Source: Mycolicibacterium austroafricanum (lineage in GTDB: Bacteria > Actinomycetota > Actinomycetes > Mycobacteriales > Mycobacteriaceae). From it: a DNA stretch of 64,000 nt. The stretch covers positions 1 through 64,000 of the forward strand of contig NZ_CACSIP010000026.1 of assembly GCF_902705885.1 (NCBI RefSeq). Direction: 5' to 3'. The notes under the pieces are model-generated. The model ran no database searches and was not told the DNA's origin. It worked only from the letters and a program-made list of their open reading frames with translations. Shown in pieces: positions 35,249-43,066 of the stretch (position 1 is its first letter; the number at the start of each line of letters is the position of its first letter). A program made the position numbers and the translations under genes.

Positions 35249-35719
35249 ATGACTACTCCGGCTCCCGACGCCCATGGATCGGTGACGATCGCCGCCGACC
35301 CGACGGCGGTGTACGCGCTGTTCACCGACCTGTCCACGATGGCGTCGCTGGCGGAGGAGACCGAGTCGATGCAATGGCGTAGGGGATCCGGCGCCGCCCC
35401 CGGCGCGGTGTTCGCCGGGCAGAACCGCAACGGCTCCCGCACCTGGACCACGAAGTGCACGGTCACAGCCGCCGAGCCGGGCAGGGTCTTCGCGTTCGAC
35501 GTCCACAGTGCCGGGATCGTGCCGATCGCCCACTGGCGCTACGACATCGAACCGGCATCCGGTGGCTGCACGGTCACCGAATCGACGTGGGACCGCCGTC
35601 CCCGCTGGCTCCGCAAACCCGCCGCGATGGTCACCGGGGTCAGCGACCGCAACACGGCGAACACCGAGCACATCAGGCTCACGCTGCAGCGGCTCAAGGA
35701 ACGCGCCGAAACCGGCTAG
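35249..35719 (+). CDS. SRPBCC-family (START-like) protein
   Basis: A 156-residue helix-grip protein of the SRPBCC superfamily, which binds hydrophobic ligands. The N-terminal strand SVTIAADPTAVYALFTDLSTM and the following MQWRRGSGAAPGAVFAGQNR are typical of mycobacterial polyketide-cyclase/dehydrase-like members. The C-terminal helix TANTEHIRLTLQRLKERAE closes the cavity. There is no signal peptide. Ligand and partner are unknown. It starts 42 bp from the divergent DUF427 gene. Confidence 0.83.
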   Translation: MTTPAPDAHGSVTIAADPTAVYALFTDLSTMASLAEETESMQWRRGSGAAPGAVFAGQNRNGSRTWTTKCTVTAAEPGRVFAFDVHSAGIVPIAHWRYDIEPASGGCTVTESTWDRRPRWLRKPAAMVTGVSDRNTANTEHIRLTLQRLKERAETG

Positions 35720-35729
35720 ATGACACCGA

Positions 35730-35748
35730 GCGTGCAGATCTCGCACGC
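35730..35748. terminator. Hairpin between convergent SRPBCC and oxidoreductase genes
   Basis: GCGTGC (35730-35735) and GCACGC (35743-35748) form a stem with a 7-nt loop containing AGATCT, starting 11 bp after the SRPBCC stop. There is no T tract. It may act as a bidirectional terminator. Confidence 0.4.
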
Positions 35749-35791
35749 CTCACTCGCGAGTTGCGTACAACAACTGCACACTCGACGCCGG

Positions 35792-37174
35792 TCAGTGCGG
35801 GCGACCCGCGATCTTGTCCGCCACCACCGCGATCGGGGACGTCCGTGGCCCGCCCCGCGACTCGTGCCAGTCGGCGGCCTTGTAGGCCAGATACATGCCG
35901 CGCACGCCCAACCACCGCAACGGCTCGGGCTCCCAGCCACGGCAGCGGTGGCCGACCCACGGTAGTGCGGTCAGCGGGGTCGAGCGGTCGAGTACCAGGT
36001 CGGTGAGCGTACGCGCGGCGAGATTCGTCGCGGTGACGCCGTGTCCGACATATCCGCCGGCCCAGCCCAGGCCGGTCGTCCGGTCGAAGTCGACGGTCGC
36101 CTCCCAGTCCCGCGGCACGGCGAGCACGCCGCACCAGCCGTGGGCGATCGGCACATCGGCGACCTGCGGCAGGAGGGAGTGAAGGGTGGCGCGCAGGTGC
36201 GCGATGGTGCGTTCGGGCACCCGCCCGTCGCGGTCGATCCTGGATCCGAACCGGTAGGGAACGCTGCGTCCGCCGATGGCGATCCGGTCGTCGACGGTGC
36301 GCTGGGCGTAGAAGAAGCCGTGCGCGGTGTCCCCCAGCGTCTGCCTGCCCTGCCAGCCGATCGTGTGCCACAGCTGGGCGGGGATCGGATCGGTCGCGAT
36401 CATCGAGCTGTTCATCGGTAACCAGCGGCGTTTCAGGCCGGGCAGGCCGGTCGTGAAGCCCTCGGTGGCGCGTAACACCACCGGGGCGGTGACGGTGCCT
36501 CGGCCGGTGGTGGCGCGGCCGGTGCTGATCTCGGTGACCGGGCTGCGCTCATAGATGTCCACGCCGAGTCGTTCCACGGTCTCGGCCAGGCCGCGGACCA
36601 GCCGGGCGGGCTGGATGCGCGCGCAGTGCGGATTGAGATAGGCCGCAACGACATCGTCGATCCGGATACGGCTGCGCGCCTCGTCCGCGGTGAGCGGCTC
36701 GATTCCGTCGACCTGCCAATGCCGTTCGGCGTCGATGGCTGCGGCCAGGCGCGACGCCTGGGCTGGGTTGCGGGCGACCTCGAGGGTGCCGCCCTTGACG
36801 ATGCCCGCATCGATGCTCTCCCGTGCGGCGACGTCGATGACCTCGTCGACGGTGTCGTTGAGCGCCCGCTGCCAGGCCACCACGCGGTCATGTCCGTACT
36901 GCTCGGCCATCCGCTCGCGGTCGCCGGGGACCAGGCCCGACAGCCAGCCCCCGTTGCGACCGGACGCGCCGAAACCGGCGAAGCGGGCCTCGAGCACCAC
37001 GATCCGCAGCGAAGGGTCGGCGCGTTTGAGGTAGTAGGCGGTCCACAGCCCGGTGTACCCGGCGCCGACGATGCAGACATCGGCGTCCCGGCTGCCGGGC
37101 AGCGGCGCCCGGGGCCGCGGCAGTCCGTCGAACCAGTGCGATACCTGGCCGTTGACCGGGGCATTGATGGACAC
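35792..37174 (-). CDS. FAD-dependent oxidoreductase (DAO family, PuuB-like)
   Basis: A 460-residue flavoprotein of the D-amino-acid-oxidase fold. The FAD-binding VCIVGAGYTGLWTAYYL near residue 33 and LEARFAGFGASGRNGGW (a motif shared with gamma-glutamylputrescine oxidase) are clear, as is the C-terminal LGWAGGYVGHGVTATNLAARTL. It should oxidise an amine or amino acid. GTG 37174 starts the conserved part; the start at 37240 would overlap the divergent DUF4262 gene. No substrate-specific neighbour is present. Confidence 0.83.
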   Translation of the reverse strand: MSINAPVNGQVSHWFDGLPRPRAPLPGSRDADVCIVGAGYTGLWTAYYLKRADPSLRIVVLEARFAGFGASGRNGGWLSGLVPGDRERMAEQYGHDRVVAWQRALNDTVDEVIDVAARESIDAGIVKGGTLEVARNPAQASRLAAAIDAERHWQVDGIEPLTADEARSRIRIDDVVAAYLNPHCARIQPARLVRGLAETVERLGVDIYERSPVTEISTGRATTGRGTVTAPVVLRATEGFTTGLPGLKRRWLPMNSSMIATDPIPAQLWHTIGWQGRQTLGDTAHGFFYAQRTVDDRIAIGGRSVPYRFGSRIDRDGRVPERTIAHLRATLHSLLPQVADVPIAHGWCGVLAVPRDWEATVDFDRTTGLGWAGGYVGHGVTATNLAARTLTDLVLDRSTPLTALPWVGHRCRGWEPEPLRWLGVRGMYLAYKAADWHESRGGPRTSPIAVVADKIAGRPH

Positions 37175-37238
37175 CGACAGATTGTGGCAGCACCTCGCCG
37201 GGACCCGAAATGTCGGTGCCGCGGTGCACGCTGACACC

Positions 37239-37706
37239 ATGTGCTGGCTCTGCGACCATCCGATGGCAACTCGGCAGGACTACCTGGACATCCTGCGGGC
37301 CAAGGCGCGAAAGCACGGTTGGGCCGTGCAGTACGTCGAATGTGACCGATCACCGTTTGCCTACACGGTGGGGCTCAACGACTGGGGCCTGCCCGAACTG
37401 TTGATCACCGGGGTGTCGCCGTCGCGTGCCTCGCGGCTCCTCGGCGCCGTGGCCCGTGAGGCGCTGCGTGGCGCGGCATTGACCCCGGGCGTTCAGCTGA
37501 AGGTGCGCCAGGGTCCGTTGGTCGAGTTCGTGGAAGTCGACCACCCCGAGGTGCACATGGGGTGGGCGATCGAACATGCCCAGGCGCCCATCCGGGCGGT
37601 GCAGGCGGTGTGGGCCGACGGAAGTGGGCGGTGGCCGTGGTCGGTGTCATTCTGTGACGGGCTGCGGCGCCAACCTGTGCTCGGGATCCGCGCCCGAGCA
37701 GCCTGA
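37239..37706 (+). CDS. DUF4262 protein
   Basis: A 155-residue protein of the DUF4262 family. The start MCWLCDHP carries a CxxC pair. The family region follows: HGWAVQYVECDRSPFAYTVGLNDWGLPELLITG. No catalytic function is known. ATG 37239 is divergent from the oxidoreductase gene, with 64 bp between them. The C-terminus ends VLGIRARAA, 3 bp before the stop of the opposing epimerase gene, so transcripts converge. Confidence 0.83.
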   Translation: MCWLCDHPMATRQDYLDILRAKARKHGWAVQYVECDRSPFAYTVGLNDWGLPELLITGVSPSRASRLLGAVAREALRGAALTPGVQLKVRQGPLVEFVEVDHPEVHMGWAIEHAQAPIRAVQAVWADGSGRWPWSVSFCDGLRRQPVLGIRARAA

Positions 37707-37709
37707 CCG

Positions 37710-38759
37710 TCAGCCCGCGGATCGGCTGGCGCGTTTGGCCTCGCGCAGGCCGACCCAGAACTTCGCGGCCTCTCGGATCGATTCCTCCACCGGCCTCGGC
37801 TGCCAGCCCAGTTCACGTCTGGCCTTGCTGCAGTCGACCAGCGCCTCGGCACGCATCAGACGCAGCGAACCCAGCGACAGGCGTTCATCGGTACCCGTCA
37901 GCCGGGCCTTCGCGCTGCCCAGTGCCGCCATCGCGTAGGACAGTGCCAGCGGCATCGTCCTCGTCGGCGCGGCGACGCCGGCAGCCTCGGCGGCAATCCG
38001 CACCACCTCGGCATTGGAGATCATCTTCTCCGAGATCAGATAGCGTTCGCCGACGCGTCCCTTCTCCGCGGCGAGCAGCATCGCCTGCGCGGCATCGTCG
38101 ACACCGACCGCCTCGAGTTCGATTCCGCTCATCACGAACGGCAGCTTTCCGAAGGCGGCACCGGCGATGATCGCGCCGTGCGGGGTGCGACCCCAGTCAG
38201 CGCCGCCGTAGGTCGTGGACACACACATCGCCACGCCGGGCAGGCCGTGGTTCCGCGCGTAGTCCATCACCAGGTTCTCGGCCTGCACCCGTGATCGGAC
38301 GTAGGGCGTCAGCCTGGCGTCGGCGGCCTCGGAGATGGTGTCGGCCTCGGTGGCCACGTGCCCGCGCCGCCGCCCGACGGTGACGTAGCTGCTGGTGAAC
38401 ACGAACTTGCGCAGACCTTCCGCGACGCCGGGTTCCACAGCGATGTCGAGAACGTTGCGCGTGCCCTCGACGTTGGTGTGGAACAGCGGTGCGGGATCCC
38501 GCAACCAGCCGCGGGTGTCGACGACGCAGTAGTAGACGTCGGCACAGCCGGTCATCGCCTCGCGCAGCACGGCATCGTCCCAGATGTCACCGACGAAGCG
38601 CGTCACCTCCAGGTCGTCGATGCCGATCGTGTTGGCGCCCTCGCGCACCATCACCCGGACGTCCCTGCCGTCGGCGACCAGCCGGCGGGTGACGTGGCTG
38701 CCGAGGTAGCCGTTGGCGCCGATCACCAGGACCGGGGCGGCGGGAGACGATCCGGTCAC
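37710..38759 (-). CDS. NAD-dependent epimerase / 3beta-HSD-like SDR (Rv0139-like)
   Basis: A 349-residue extended short-chain dehydrogenase. The NAD site VLVIGANGYLGSHVTRRL is at the N-terminus. The active site has TSSYVTVGRRRGHV and the Tyr of TPYVRSRVQAE, where the usual YxxxK is replaced by YVRSR: the Lys is Arg. GTG 38759 overlaps the upstream stop as GTGA, so it is coupled to the NTF2-like gene. Position matches Rv0139. The KstR-type box before the operon points to steroid or related lipid metabolism. Confidence 0.85.
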   Translation of the reverse strand: MTGSSPAAPVLVIGANGYLGSHVTRRLVADGRDVRVMVREGANTIGIDDLEVTRFVGDIWDDAVLREAMTGCADVYYCVVDTRGWLRDPAPLFHTNVEGTRNVLDIAVEPGVAEGLRKFVFTSSYVTVGRRRGHVATEADTISEAADARLTPYVRSRVQAENLVMDYARNHGLPGVAMCVSTTYGGADWGRTPHGAIIAGAAFGKLPFVMSGIELEAVGVDDAAQAMLLAAEKGRVGERYLISEKMISNAEVVRIAAEAAGVAAPTRTMPLALSYAMAALGSAKARLTGTDERLSLGSLRLMRAEALVDCSKARRELGWQPRPVEESIREAAKFWVGLREAKRASRSAG

Positions 38760-39256
38760 CGCGCCACCTTGGCCATCCACTCGGCGGCGACATCGGGCAG
38801 GGTGCCGAGTTCCTGAGCCTTCTTGCACCACTTCAGCGTCGCCGCGACGAACCGCAGCGGGTTGTAGACGTCCTCCTGGCGACACCATTTGCCGTCGCCG
38901 GCGTAGGTGACGATGGAGATGTTGGTGGCGCTGATGATGGTGCCGTCGCCGGGGTCACGCATCGGGTTGTCGAGTTCGCAGATGACACGTCCGGACGCCT
39001 CGTCGTAGACCTTCCAGCGCGATGGGAACGACGTCATGTAGCTGCCCGGGAAGGTCTCCATCGTGTCCCAGATCCAGGGTCGCACCTCGTCGTGGCCGCG
39101 CATGGTGCCCGCCGCGTGCTCGATGTAGAGAACGTCGTCGGTGTACTGGTCAACCCATGGATCCCAGTCCCGGGTGTGCGCCGCGCGGTCGACTGTCTGC
39201 TCGAAACCCGCGAACGCTTGGATGAGCTCGTCTCGGGTGAAAGTGTTGCCCGTCAC
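38756..39256 (-). CDS. NTF2-like (SnoaL-type) protein (Rv0138-like)
   Basis: A 166-residue cone-fold protein of the NTF2/SnoaL superfamily, which includes steroid isomerases and polyketide cyclases. Typical pieces are DWDPWVDQYTDDVLYIEHAAG, RGHDEVRPWIWDTM and DGTIISATNISIVTYAGDGKW. An Asp and His lie where such enzymes place acid/base residues, but the reaction is unknown. It starts 9 bp from a perfect KstR-type palindrome and is coupled to the epimerase gene downstream. Confidence 0.85.
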   Translation of the reverse strand: MTGNTFTRDELIQAFAGFEQTVDRAAHTRDWDPWVDQYTDDVLYIEHAAGTMRGHDEVRPWIWDTMETFPGSYMTSFPSRWKVYDEASGRVICELDNPMRDPGDGTIISATNISIVTYAGDGKWCRQEDVYNPLRFVAATLKWCKKAQELGTLPDVAAEWMAKVAR

Positions 39257-39264
39257 ATCAGAAA

Positions 39265-39278
39265 TAGAACACGTTCTA
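39265..39278. promoter_or_regulatory. KstR-type operator
   Basis: TAGAACACGTTCTA is a perfect 14-bp palindrome that fits the KstR motif TnnAACnnGTTnnA at every fixed base. It ends 9 bp before the NTF2-like start codon, where bound KstR would block transcription. KstR represses cholesterol and lipid catabolism genes in mycobacteria and is released by a steroid-CoA ester. Confidence 0.78.
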
Positions 39279-39394
39279 CTGCCGGTTGTCGAGGCGGCTC
39301 AGGCGACGGCGCTCAATACCCGGCGGGAACCGAGCCTAGCGACGCTACCGCCGACCAGGATTAAAACCGCAGCACAGAGGGTTATACCGGCACG

Positions 39395-39853
39395 ATGACA
39401 CAGCGATACAACAAGAACCCGGCCGCCGTCGACGCGTTGTCCCCCGAGCAGTACCGGGTCACTCAGCGCAACGGCACCGAGCGGCCCTTCACCGGTGAGT
39501 ACTGGGACAACCACGAGCCGGGCATCTATGTCGACGTCGTATCGGGCGAACCGCTGTTCGCGTCGACGGACAAATTCGACAGCGGCTCGGGGTGGCCGAG
39601 TTTCACCCGACCGATCCAGGGCGCCGACATCGTGGAGAAGCGTGACTTCAAGCTCCTGATGCCCCGCACCGAGGTGCGTTCCGGGCACGCCGACAGCCAC
39701 CTCGGGCACGTGTTCAAGGACGGTCCACGCGCCCAGGGCGGCCTGCGTTACTGCATCAACTCGGCCGCCTTGCGCTTCATCCACCTCGACGACCTCGACG
39801 CGCAGGGGTATGCAGAGTACAAGAGACTTTTTTCGAAGGAGGATTCTCGATGA
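39395..39853 (+). CDS. msrB: Peptide methionine-R-sulfoxide reductase MsrB
   Basis: A 152-residue MsrB that reduces the R form of methionine sulfoxide. Catalytic motifs FDSGSGWPSFTRPI, DSHLGHVFKDGP and RYCINSAALRFI (catalytic Cys) are intact. The two CxxC pairs that bind structural zinc in many MsrB proteins are absent; NHEPGIYVDVVSGEPLF stands in their place, so this is the non-zinc type. Its stop overlaps the msrA start as ATGA, making a two-gene repair operon. Confidence 0.92.
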   Translation: MTQRYNKNPAAVDALSPEQYRVTQRNGTERPFTGEYWDNHEPGIYVDVVSGEPLFASTDKFDSGSGWPSFTRPIQGADIVEKRDFKLLMPRTEVRSGHADSHLGHVFKDGPRAQGGLRYCINSAALRFIHLDDLDAQGYAEYKRLFSKEDSR

Positions 39854-40359
39854 GCGATCACAAACGTGCCGTGTTGGCCGGTGGCTGTTTCTGGGGGATG
39901 CAGGATCTTATCCGCAAGCAGCCGGGGGTGGTGTCCACCCGGGTGGGCTACACCGGCGGTAAGAACGACCACCCGACCTACCACAACCACCCCGGCCACG
40001 CCGAGGCCATCGAAATCGTCTACGACCCGGAGCAGACCGACTACCGGGCGCTGCTGGAGTTCTTCTTCCAGATCCACGATCCCACCACCAAGGATCGGCA
40101 GGGCAACGACGTCGGAACCAGCTACCGCTCCGAGATCTTCTACGTCGACGACGAACAGCGGCAGGTCGCGCAAGACACCATCGCCGACGTGGACGCTTCG
40201 GGCCTGTGGCCCGGCAAGGTGGTCACGGCGGTCAGCCCGGCGCCGGATTTCTGGGAGGCCGAACCCGAACACCAGGACTACCTGGAGCGTTATCCCAGCG
40301 GCTACACCTGCCACTTCCCGCGCCCGGGATGGAAGCTGCCCAAACGCGCCGAGGTCTGA
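39850..40359 (+). CDS. msrA: Peptide methionine-S-sulfoxide reductase MsrA
   Basis: A 169-residue MsrA that reduces the S form of methionine sulfoxide. The catalytic GGCFWGMQDL, the VGYTGGKNDHPTYHNHPGHAE region and the conserved HDPTTKDRQGNDVGTSYRS are all present. There is a Cys in YTCHFP near the C-terminus that could resolve the sulfenic acid. It is translated with msrB. It corresponds to Rv0137c and lies next to cyp138, as there. The opposing P450 stop is 5 bp away. Confidence 0.94.
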   Translation: MSDHKRAVLAGGCFWGMQDLIRKQPGVVSTRVGYTGGKNDHPTYHNHPGHAEAIEIVYDPEQTDYRALLEFFFQIHDPTTKDRQGNDVGTSYRSEIFYVDDEQRQVAQDTIADVDASGLWPGKVVTAVSPAPDFWEAEPEHQDYLERYPSGYTCHFPRPGWKLPKRAEV

Positions 40360-40363
40360 TCCG

Positions 40364-41716
40364 CTAGGCGCGGCGGTGCATCACGACGCGGCCGCCGTCC
40401 GCGGGGGTGTAGGCCACTCCGCGGGAGTGCGCCTTCTCTCCCGGGGCGGTGGTGGTCTCGATGGTGAAGTGCCGCAGCACCGTCCGCAGCACGACGTCCA
40501 TCTCGACGTTGGCGAACGCCGCCCCCACGCAACGGCGGGTACCTCCCCCGAACGGGATGTGGGAGAAGGTGTTCGGCCGCTGGCCGACGAAGCGCTGCGG
40601 GTCGAAACGGTCGGGGTCGGTGAACTCCTGGCTGCGATGGTGCACCCGGTCGATCGCGACGACGATCGAAAACCCCTGTGGGATCACCCATTCCCCGAGC
40701 TGGAAGGTCGGCGCGTAGACGTGCCTGCCTGCGAAGTCGATGACGGTGCGGGACCGCTGGATCTCCAGGATGGTGGCCTGCCGGTACTCGTTGCCGTCGG
40801 TGTCGGCCTCGGCGGCCAACCGGGCCAGCACCTGCGGGTGGCGGCTGATCCGTTCGAACGCCCAACCCAGTGTGGCAGCGGTGGTTTCGTGACCGGCGGC
40901 CAGCAGCGTCAGCAGTTCGTCGCCGATGTCCTGGCGCGACATCGTCGAGCCGTCCTCATAGGTGCTGCGAAGCAGCAGCGCAAGGACATCGTCACGGTCC
41001 TCGAGGTGCGGGTCGGCCTGCACCGCGTCGATGAGCCTGCCGATCACCTCGTCGTACCGCCGTCGGTAGGCCGCCAGGCGGCCCCACGGACTGAACCGTC
41101 CGTAGGTGCGCCGCGGCGTCGGCAGCACGGCCAGGCGCGAACCGAGCGTGACCCACGGCGGGATGATGCGCCGGAGCTCGTCCAGATGCGCGCCGTCGGC
41201 ACCGAACACCGCCCGCAGGATGGCGTTCAGCGTGATCCGCATCATCGGCTCGAGCGTCTCGAACGCCTGCCCCTCGGGCCAGTCGGCGGCCTCGCGCAGC
41301 GTCTCCTCTTCGAAGATCGTCTCGTAGTTCTTGATGCTCTTGCCGTGGAAGGGCGGTGTGAGCAGCTTGCGCCGGCGGCGATGGTCCGTGCCGTCGAGGG
41401 CGAACACCGAACCCGACCCCAGCACCCTCGACAGGTTTGGCTGGATGTTTCCGACGTCGTCGGTGTTGGCCATGAACAACTGCTTGGCCAGTGCCGGGTC
41501 GGTGACGATCACGGTCCGCCCGAAGACGGGCAGCGTGAGCGTGAAGACGTCACCGCACCGGCGAACGATCTGGGCCACCGTCCAATTCCGGGAGACCGAG
41601 AAGCCGGCTCCCTGAAGGAACTTCGGGATCGGCGGGCTGGGCGGGAGCCGCACCGGCAGCGGTGCAGCAGCCTCCGAAGCCGGCGGGAGTGGCGTGATGA
41701 TGGTCGCTTCGCTCAT
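40364..41716 (-). CDS. cyp138: Cytochrome P450, CYP138 type
   Basis: A 450-residue P450. The I-helix AGHETTAATL, the EIQR of the K helix and the heme loop FGGGTRRCVGAAFA (axial Cys) are intact. The overall sequence follows M. tuberculosis CYP138 (Rv0136) as I recall it, for example FALDGTDHRRRRKLLTPPFHGKS. GGGAG lies before ATG 41716. It is soluble, with a Pro-rich N-terminus. Substrate is unknown. It is divergent from a TetR gene, with two palindromic sites between them, so it is probably repressed by that TetR protein. Confidence 0.92.
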   Translation of the reverse strand: MSEATIITPLPPASEAAAPLPVRLPPSPPIPKFLQGAGFSVSRNWTVAQIVRRCGDVFTLTLPVFGRTVIVTDPALAKQLFMANTDDVGNIQPNLSRVLGSGSVFALDGTDHRRRRKLLTPPFHGKSIKNYETIFEEETLREAADWPEGQAFETLEPMMRITLNAILRAVFGADGAHLDELRRIIPPWVTLGSRLAVLPTPRRTYGRFSPWGRLAAYRRRYDEVIGRLIDAVQADPHLEDRDDVLALLLRSTYEDGSTMSRQDIGDELLTLLAAGHETTAATLGWAFERISRHPQVLARLAAEADTDGNEYRQATILEIQRSRTVIDFAGRHVYAPTFQLGEWVIPQGFSIVVAIDRVHHRSQEFTDPDRFDPQRFVGQRPNTFSHIPFGGGTRRCVGAAFANVEMDVVLRTVLRHFTIETTTAPGEKAHSRGVAYTPADGGRVVMHRRA

Positions 41717-41740
41717 CGGGTTCTCCCGCTCGATCGATCT

Positions 41741-41789
41741 GGTACTGCGGTGTACCGCGGTCATGTCCGGTACGGTACCGCTTGGTACC
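41741..41789. promoter_or_regulatory. Two copies of a GGTAC-N6-GTACC operator between cyp138 and tetR
   Basis: GGTACTGCGGTGTACC (41741-41756) and GGTACCGCTTGGTACC (41774-41789) share 5-bp arms with the same 6-bp spacing. Their starts are 33 bp apart, close to three helix turns, so two dimers would sit on one face of the DNA. An extra GGTAC lies at 41769. They fill the 107-bp divergent gap and probably bind the adjacent TetR protein. Confidence 0.75.
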
Positions 41790-41823
41790 ACGGCGGCGCA
41801 AGGGTGCCGGGAGGGCGGTTGTG

Positions 41824-42405
41824 ATGACCTCTCCTGTCCTCGCGTCGAACGCCGAGCGGCTGCTCGACGGACTCGCCGCCTCGATCGGGGAACGCGGCTA
41901 CCGTGACACCACGGTCGCCGACATCGTGCGCCACGCGAGGACCTCCAAGCGCACGTTCTACGAGCAGTTCGCCGGCAAGCAGGAGTGTCTGATCGAGTTG
42001 CTCCGCAGGAACAACGCGGACCTGATCAGCACCATCGAGGCCGCGGTGGACCCCGAGGAGGACTGGCGGGTGCAGATCCGTCAGGCGGTGAGCGCCTACG
42101 TCGCCCACATCGAAGCCCGGCCCGCGGTCACGTTGAGCTGGATCCGGGAAGCCCCTGCGCTGGGAGCCGCGGCACAGCCACTGCACCGACAGGCGATGGA
42201 TCACCTCACCGACATGCTGGTCACCCTCACCGGCAGCGCTGGATTCCGCCGGGCCGGACTGACCCCGGTCTCCGGCCCGATGGCCCTGATCTTGCTCGGT
42301 GGACTGCGGGAGCTCACCGCGCTTCACGTCGAGGACGGCGGGGACGTGCGCCGCATCGCCGGACCCGCCGTGGCGGCCGCGTCGGCGCTGCTCGGCGCCG
42401 GCTGA
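41824..42405 (+). CDS. TetR-family regulator of cyp138 (Rv0135c-like)
   Basis: A 193-residue TetR-family regulator. The helix-turn-helix is YRDTTVADIVRHARTSKRTF, then YEQFAGKQECLIELL. The ligand domain is short. ATG 41824 follows GGGAGGGCGG; GTG 41821 is the alternative. It is divergent from cyp138 and corresponds to Rv0135c by position. The paired palindromes between the genes suggest it represses both. The ligand is unknown. Confidence 0.88.
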   Translation: MTSPVLASNAERLLDGLAASIGERGYRDTTVADIVRHARTSKRTFYEQFAGKQECLIELLRRNNADLISTIEAAVDPEEDWRVQIRQAVSAYVAHIEARPAVTLSWIREAPALGAAAQPLHRQAMDHLTDMLVTLTGSAGFRRAGLTPVSGPMALILLGGLRELTALHVEDGGDVRRIAGPAVAAASALLGAG

Positions 42406-42418
42406 GCCGGCGTCAGCC
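42400..42418. terminator. Hairpin holding both stop codons of two convergent tetR genes
   Basis: GGCTGA (42400-42405) and TCAGCC (42413-42418) pair with a 7-nt loop. The first arm ends with the TGA of the upstream tetR gene; the second begins with the complement of the opposing gene's TGA. An overlapping stem GCCGGCT/AGCCGGC spans 42397-42411. It probably ends both transcripts. Confidence 0.5.
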
Positions 42419-42982
42419 CAGCATCAGGCGCGCCGACTTCTCCAGCCTGCGGGCGATCTCCTGGTAGGACGCGTAGCCCATGCCGGCCCGCACCAACGCG
42501 CCGGAGTAGAGCATCTCCAGGGAGTCGATGACGTCGGGATCGGTGTCGGGCCCCAACGCTGCGGCGAGCCGCTCGCGGATGTCACGCCCGATCCGCAGCC
42601 GGAGAGCCTCGACGTCGGGGTCCTTGCCGAGCAGCGCCGTGGTCACCGCGCCCGCGAACTCGGGCTCGTCGGCCACCAGCATCGAGATGTGGCCGAGAAC
42701 GTCGATCACCTTGGCGGCGCGATCGCCCCCCTCACGGTCGGTGCGCGGCGAACTCGCCAGCCGGCGCCAGAAGACCTCGGCCACCAGATGTTCTTTGGAC
42801 GAGAAGTAGGTGTATGCGGTCGCGGCTCCGACACCGGCCTCGGCGGCCACCCGCCGCACGGTCAACCCGGCGAACCCCTCACGACTGAGCAACTCCAGTG
42901 CCGCGCGGCCCAACCGGTCCACGGTGTCGGCCTGCCTGGCCGTCAGCCGGCGCCGAGTCGACTCCAGAGCCGGATCGGACAC
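42413..42982 (-). CDS. TetR-family regulator, likely of the glycosyl/methyl-transfer cluster
   Basis: A 189-residue TetR-family protein. The helix-turn-helix is FAGLTVRRVAAEAGVGAATA, then YTYFSSKEHLVAEVFW. GTG 42982 begins the conserved part and lies within a GGACACATGTCC palindrome, so repressor bound there would cover the start of its own gene. An in-frame ATG at 43048 would add 22 residues of low quality. The same palindrome occurs upstream of the glycosyltransferase operon 3.9 kb away. It is divergent from the methyltransferase at 43067, and so may control both. Confidence 0.85.
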   Translation of the reverse strand: MSDPALESTRRRLTARQADTVDRLGRAALELLSREGFAGLTVRRVAAEAGVGAATAYTYFSSKEHLVAEVFWRRLASSPRTDREGGDRAAKVIDVLGHISMLVADEPEFAGAVTTALLGKDPDVEALRLRIGRDIRERLAAALGPDTDPDVIDSLEMLYSGALVRAGMGYASYQEIARRLEKSARLMLG

Positions 42983-42989
42983 ATGTCCG
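42976..42989. promoter_or_regulatory. TetR operator copy 1 (CGGACACATGTCCG)
   Basis: Six-bp arms CGGACA/TGTCCG flank CA. The core on the minus strand is GGACATGTGTCC, identical over 12 bp to the core of the site at 46886-46897. It overlaps the probable GTG start of the tetR gene and lies 78 bp before the divergent methyltransferase start. Confidence 0.65.
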
Positions 42990-43066
42990 GACGCTACTAC
43001 AACTACACCGGTGTCGCCAGGCACCGGTGCGGCTTCCGCTGCCGGCAACGGTTAGGTTGAACCACG

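Noticed and set aside
42413..43048. Upstream start (ATG 43048) for the second TetR protein
   Set aside because: The added 22 residues do not look like TetR sequence and the GTG at 42982 sits in the operator as in many autorepressed genes; kept only as an alternative.
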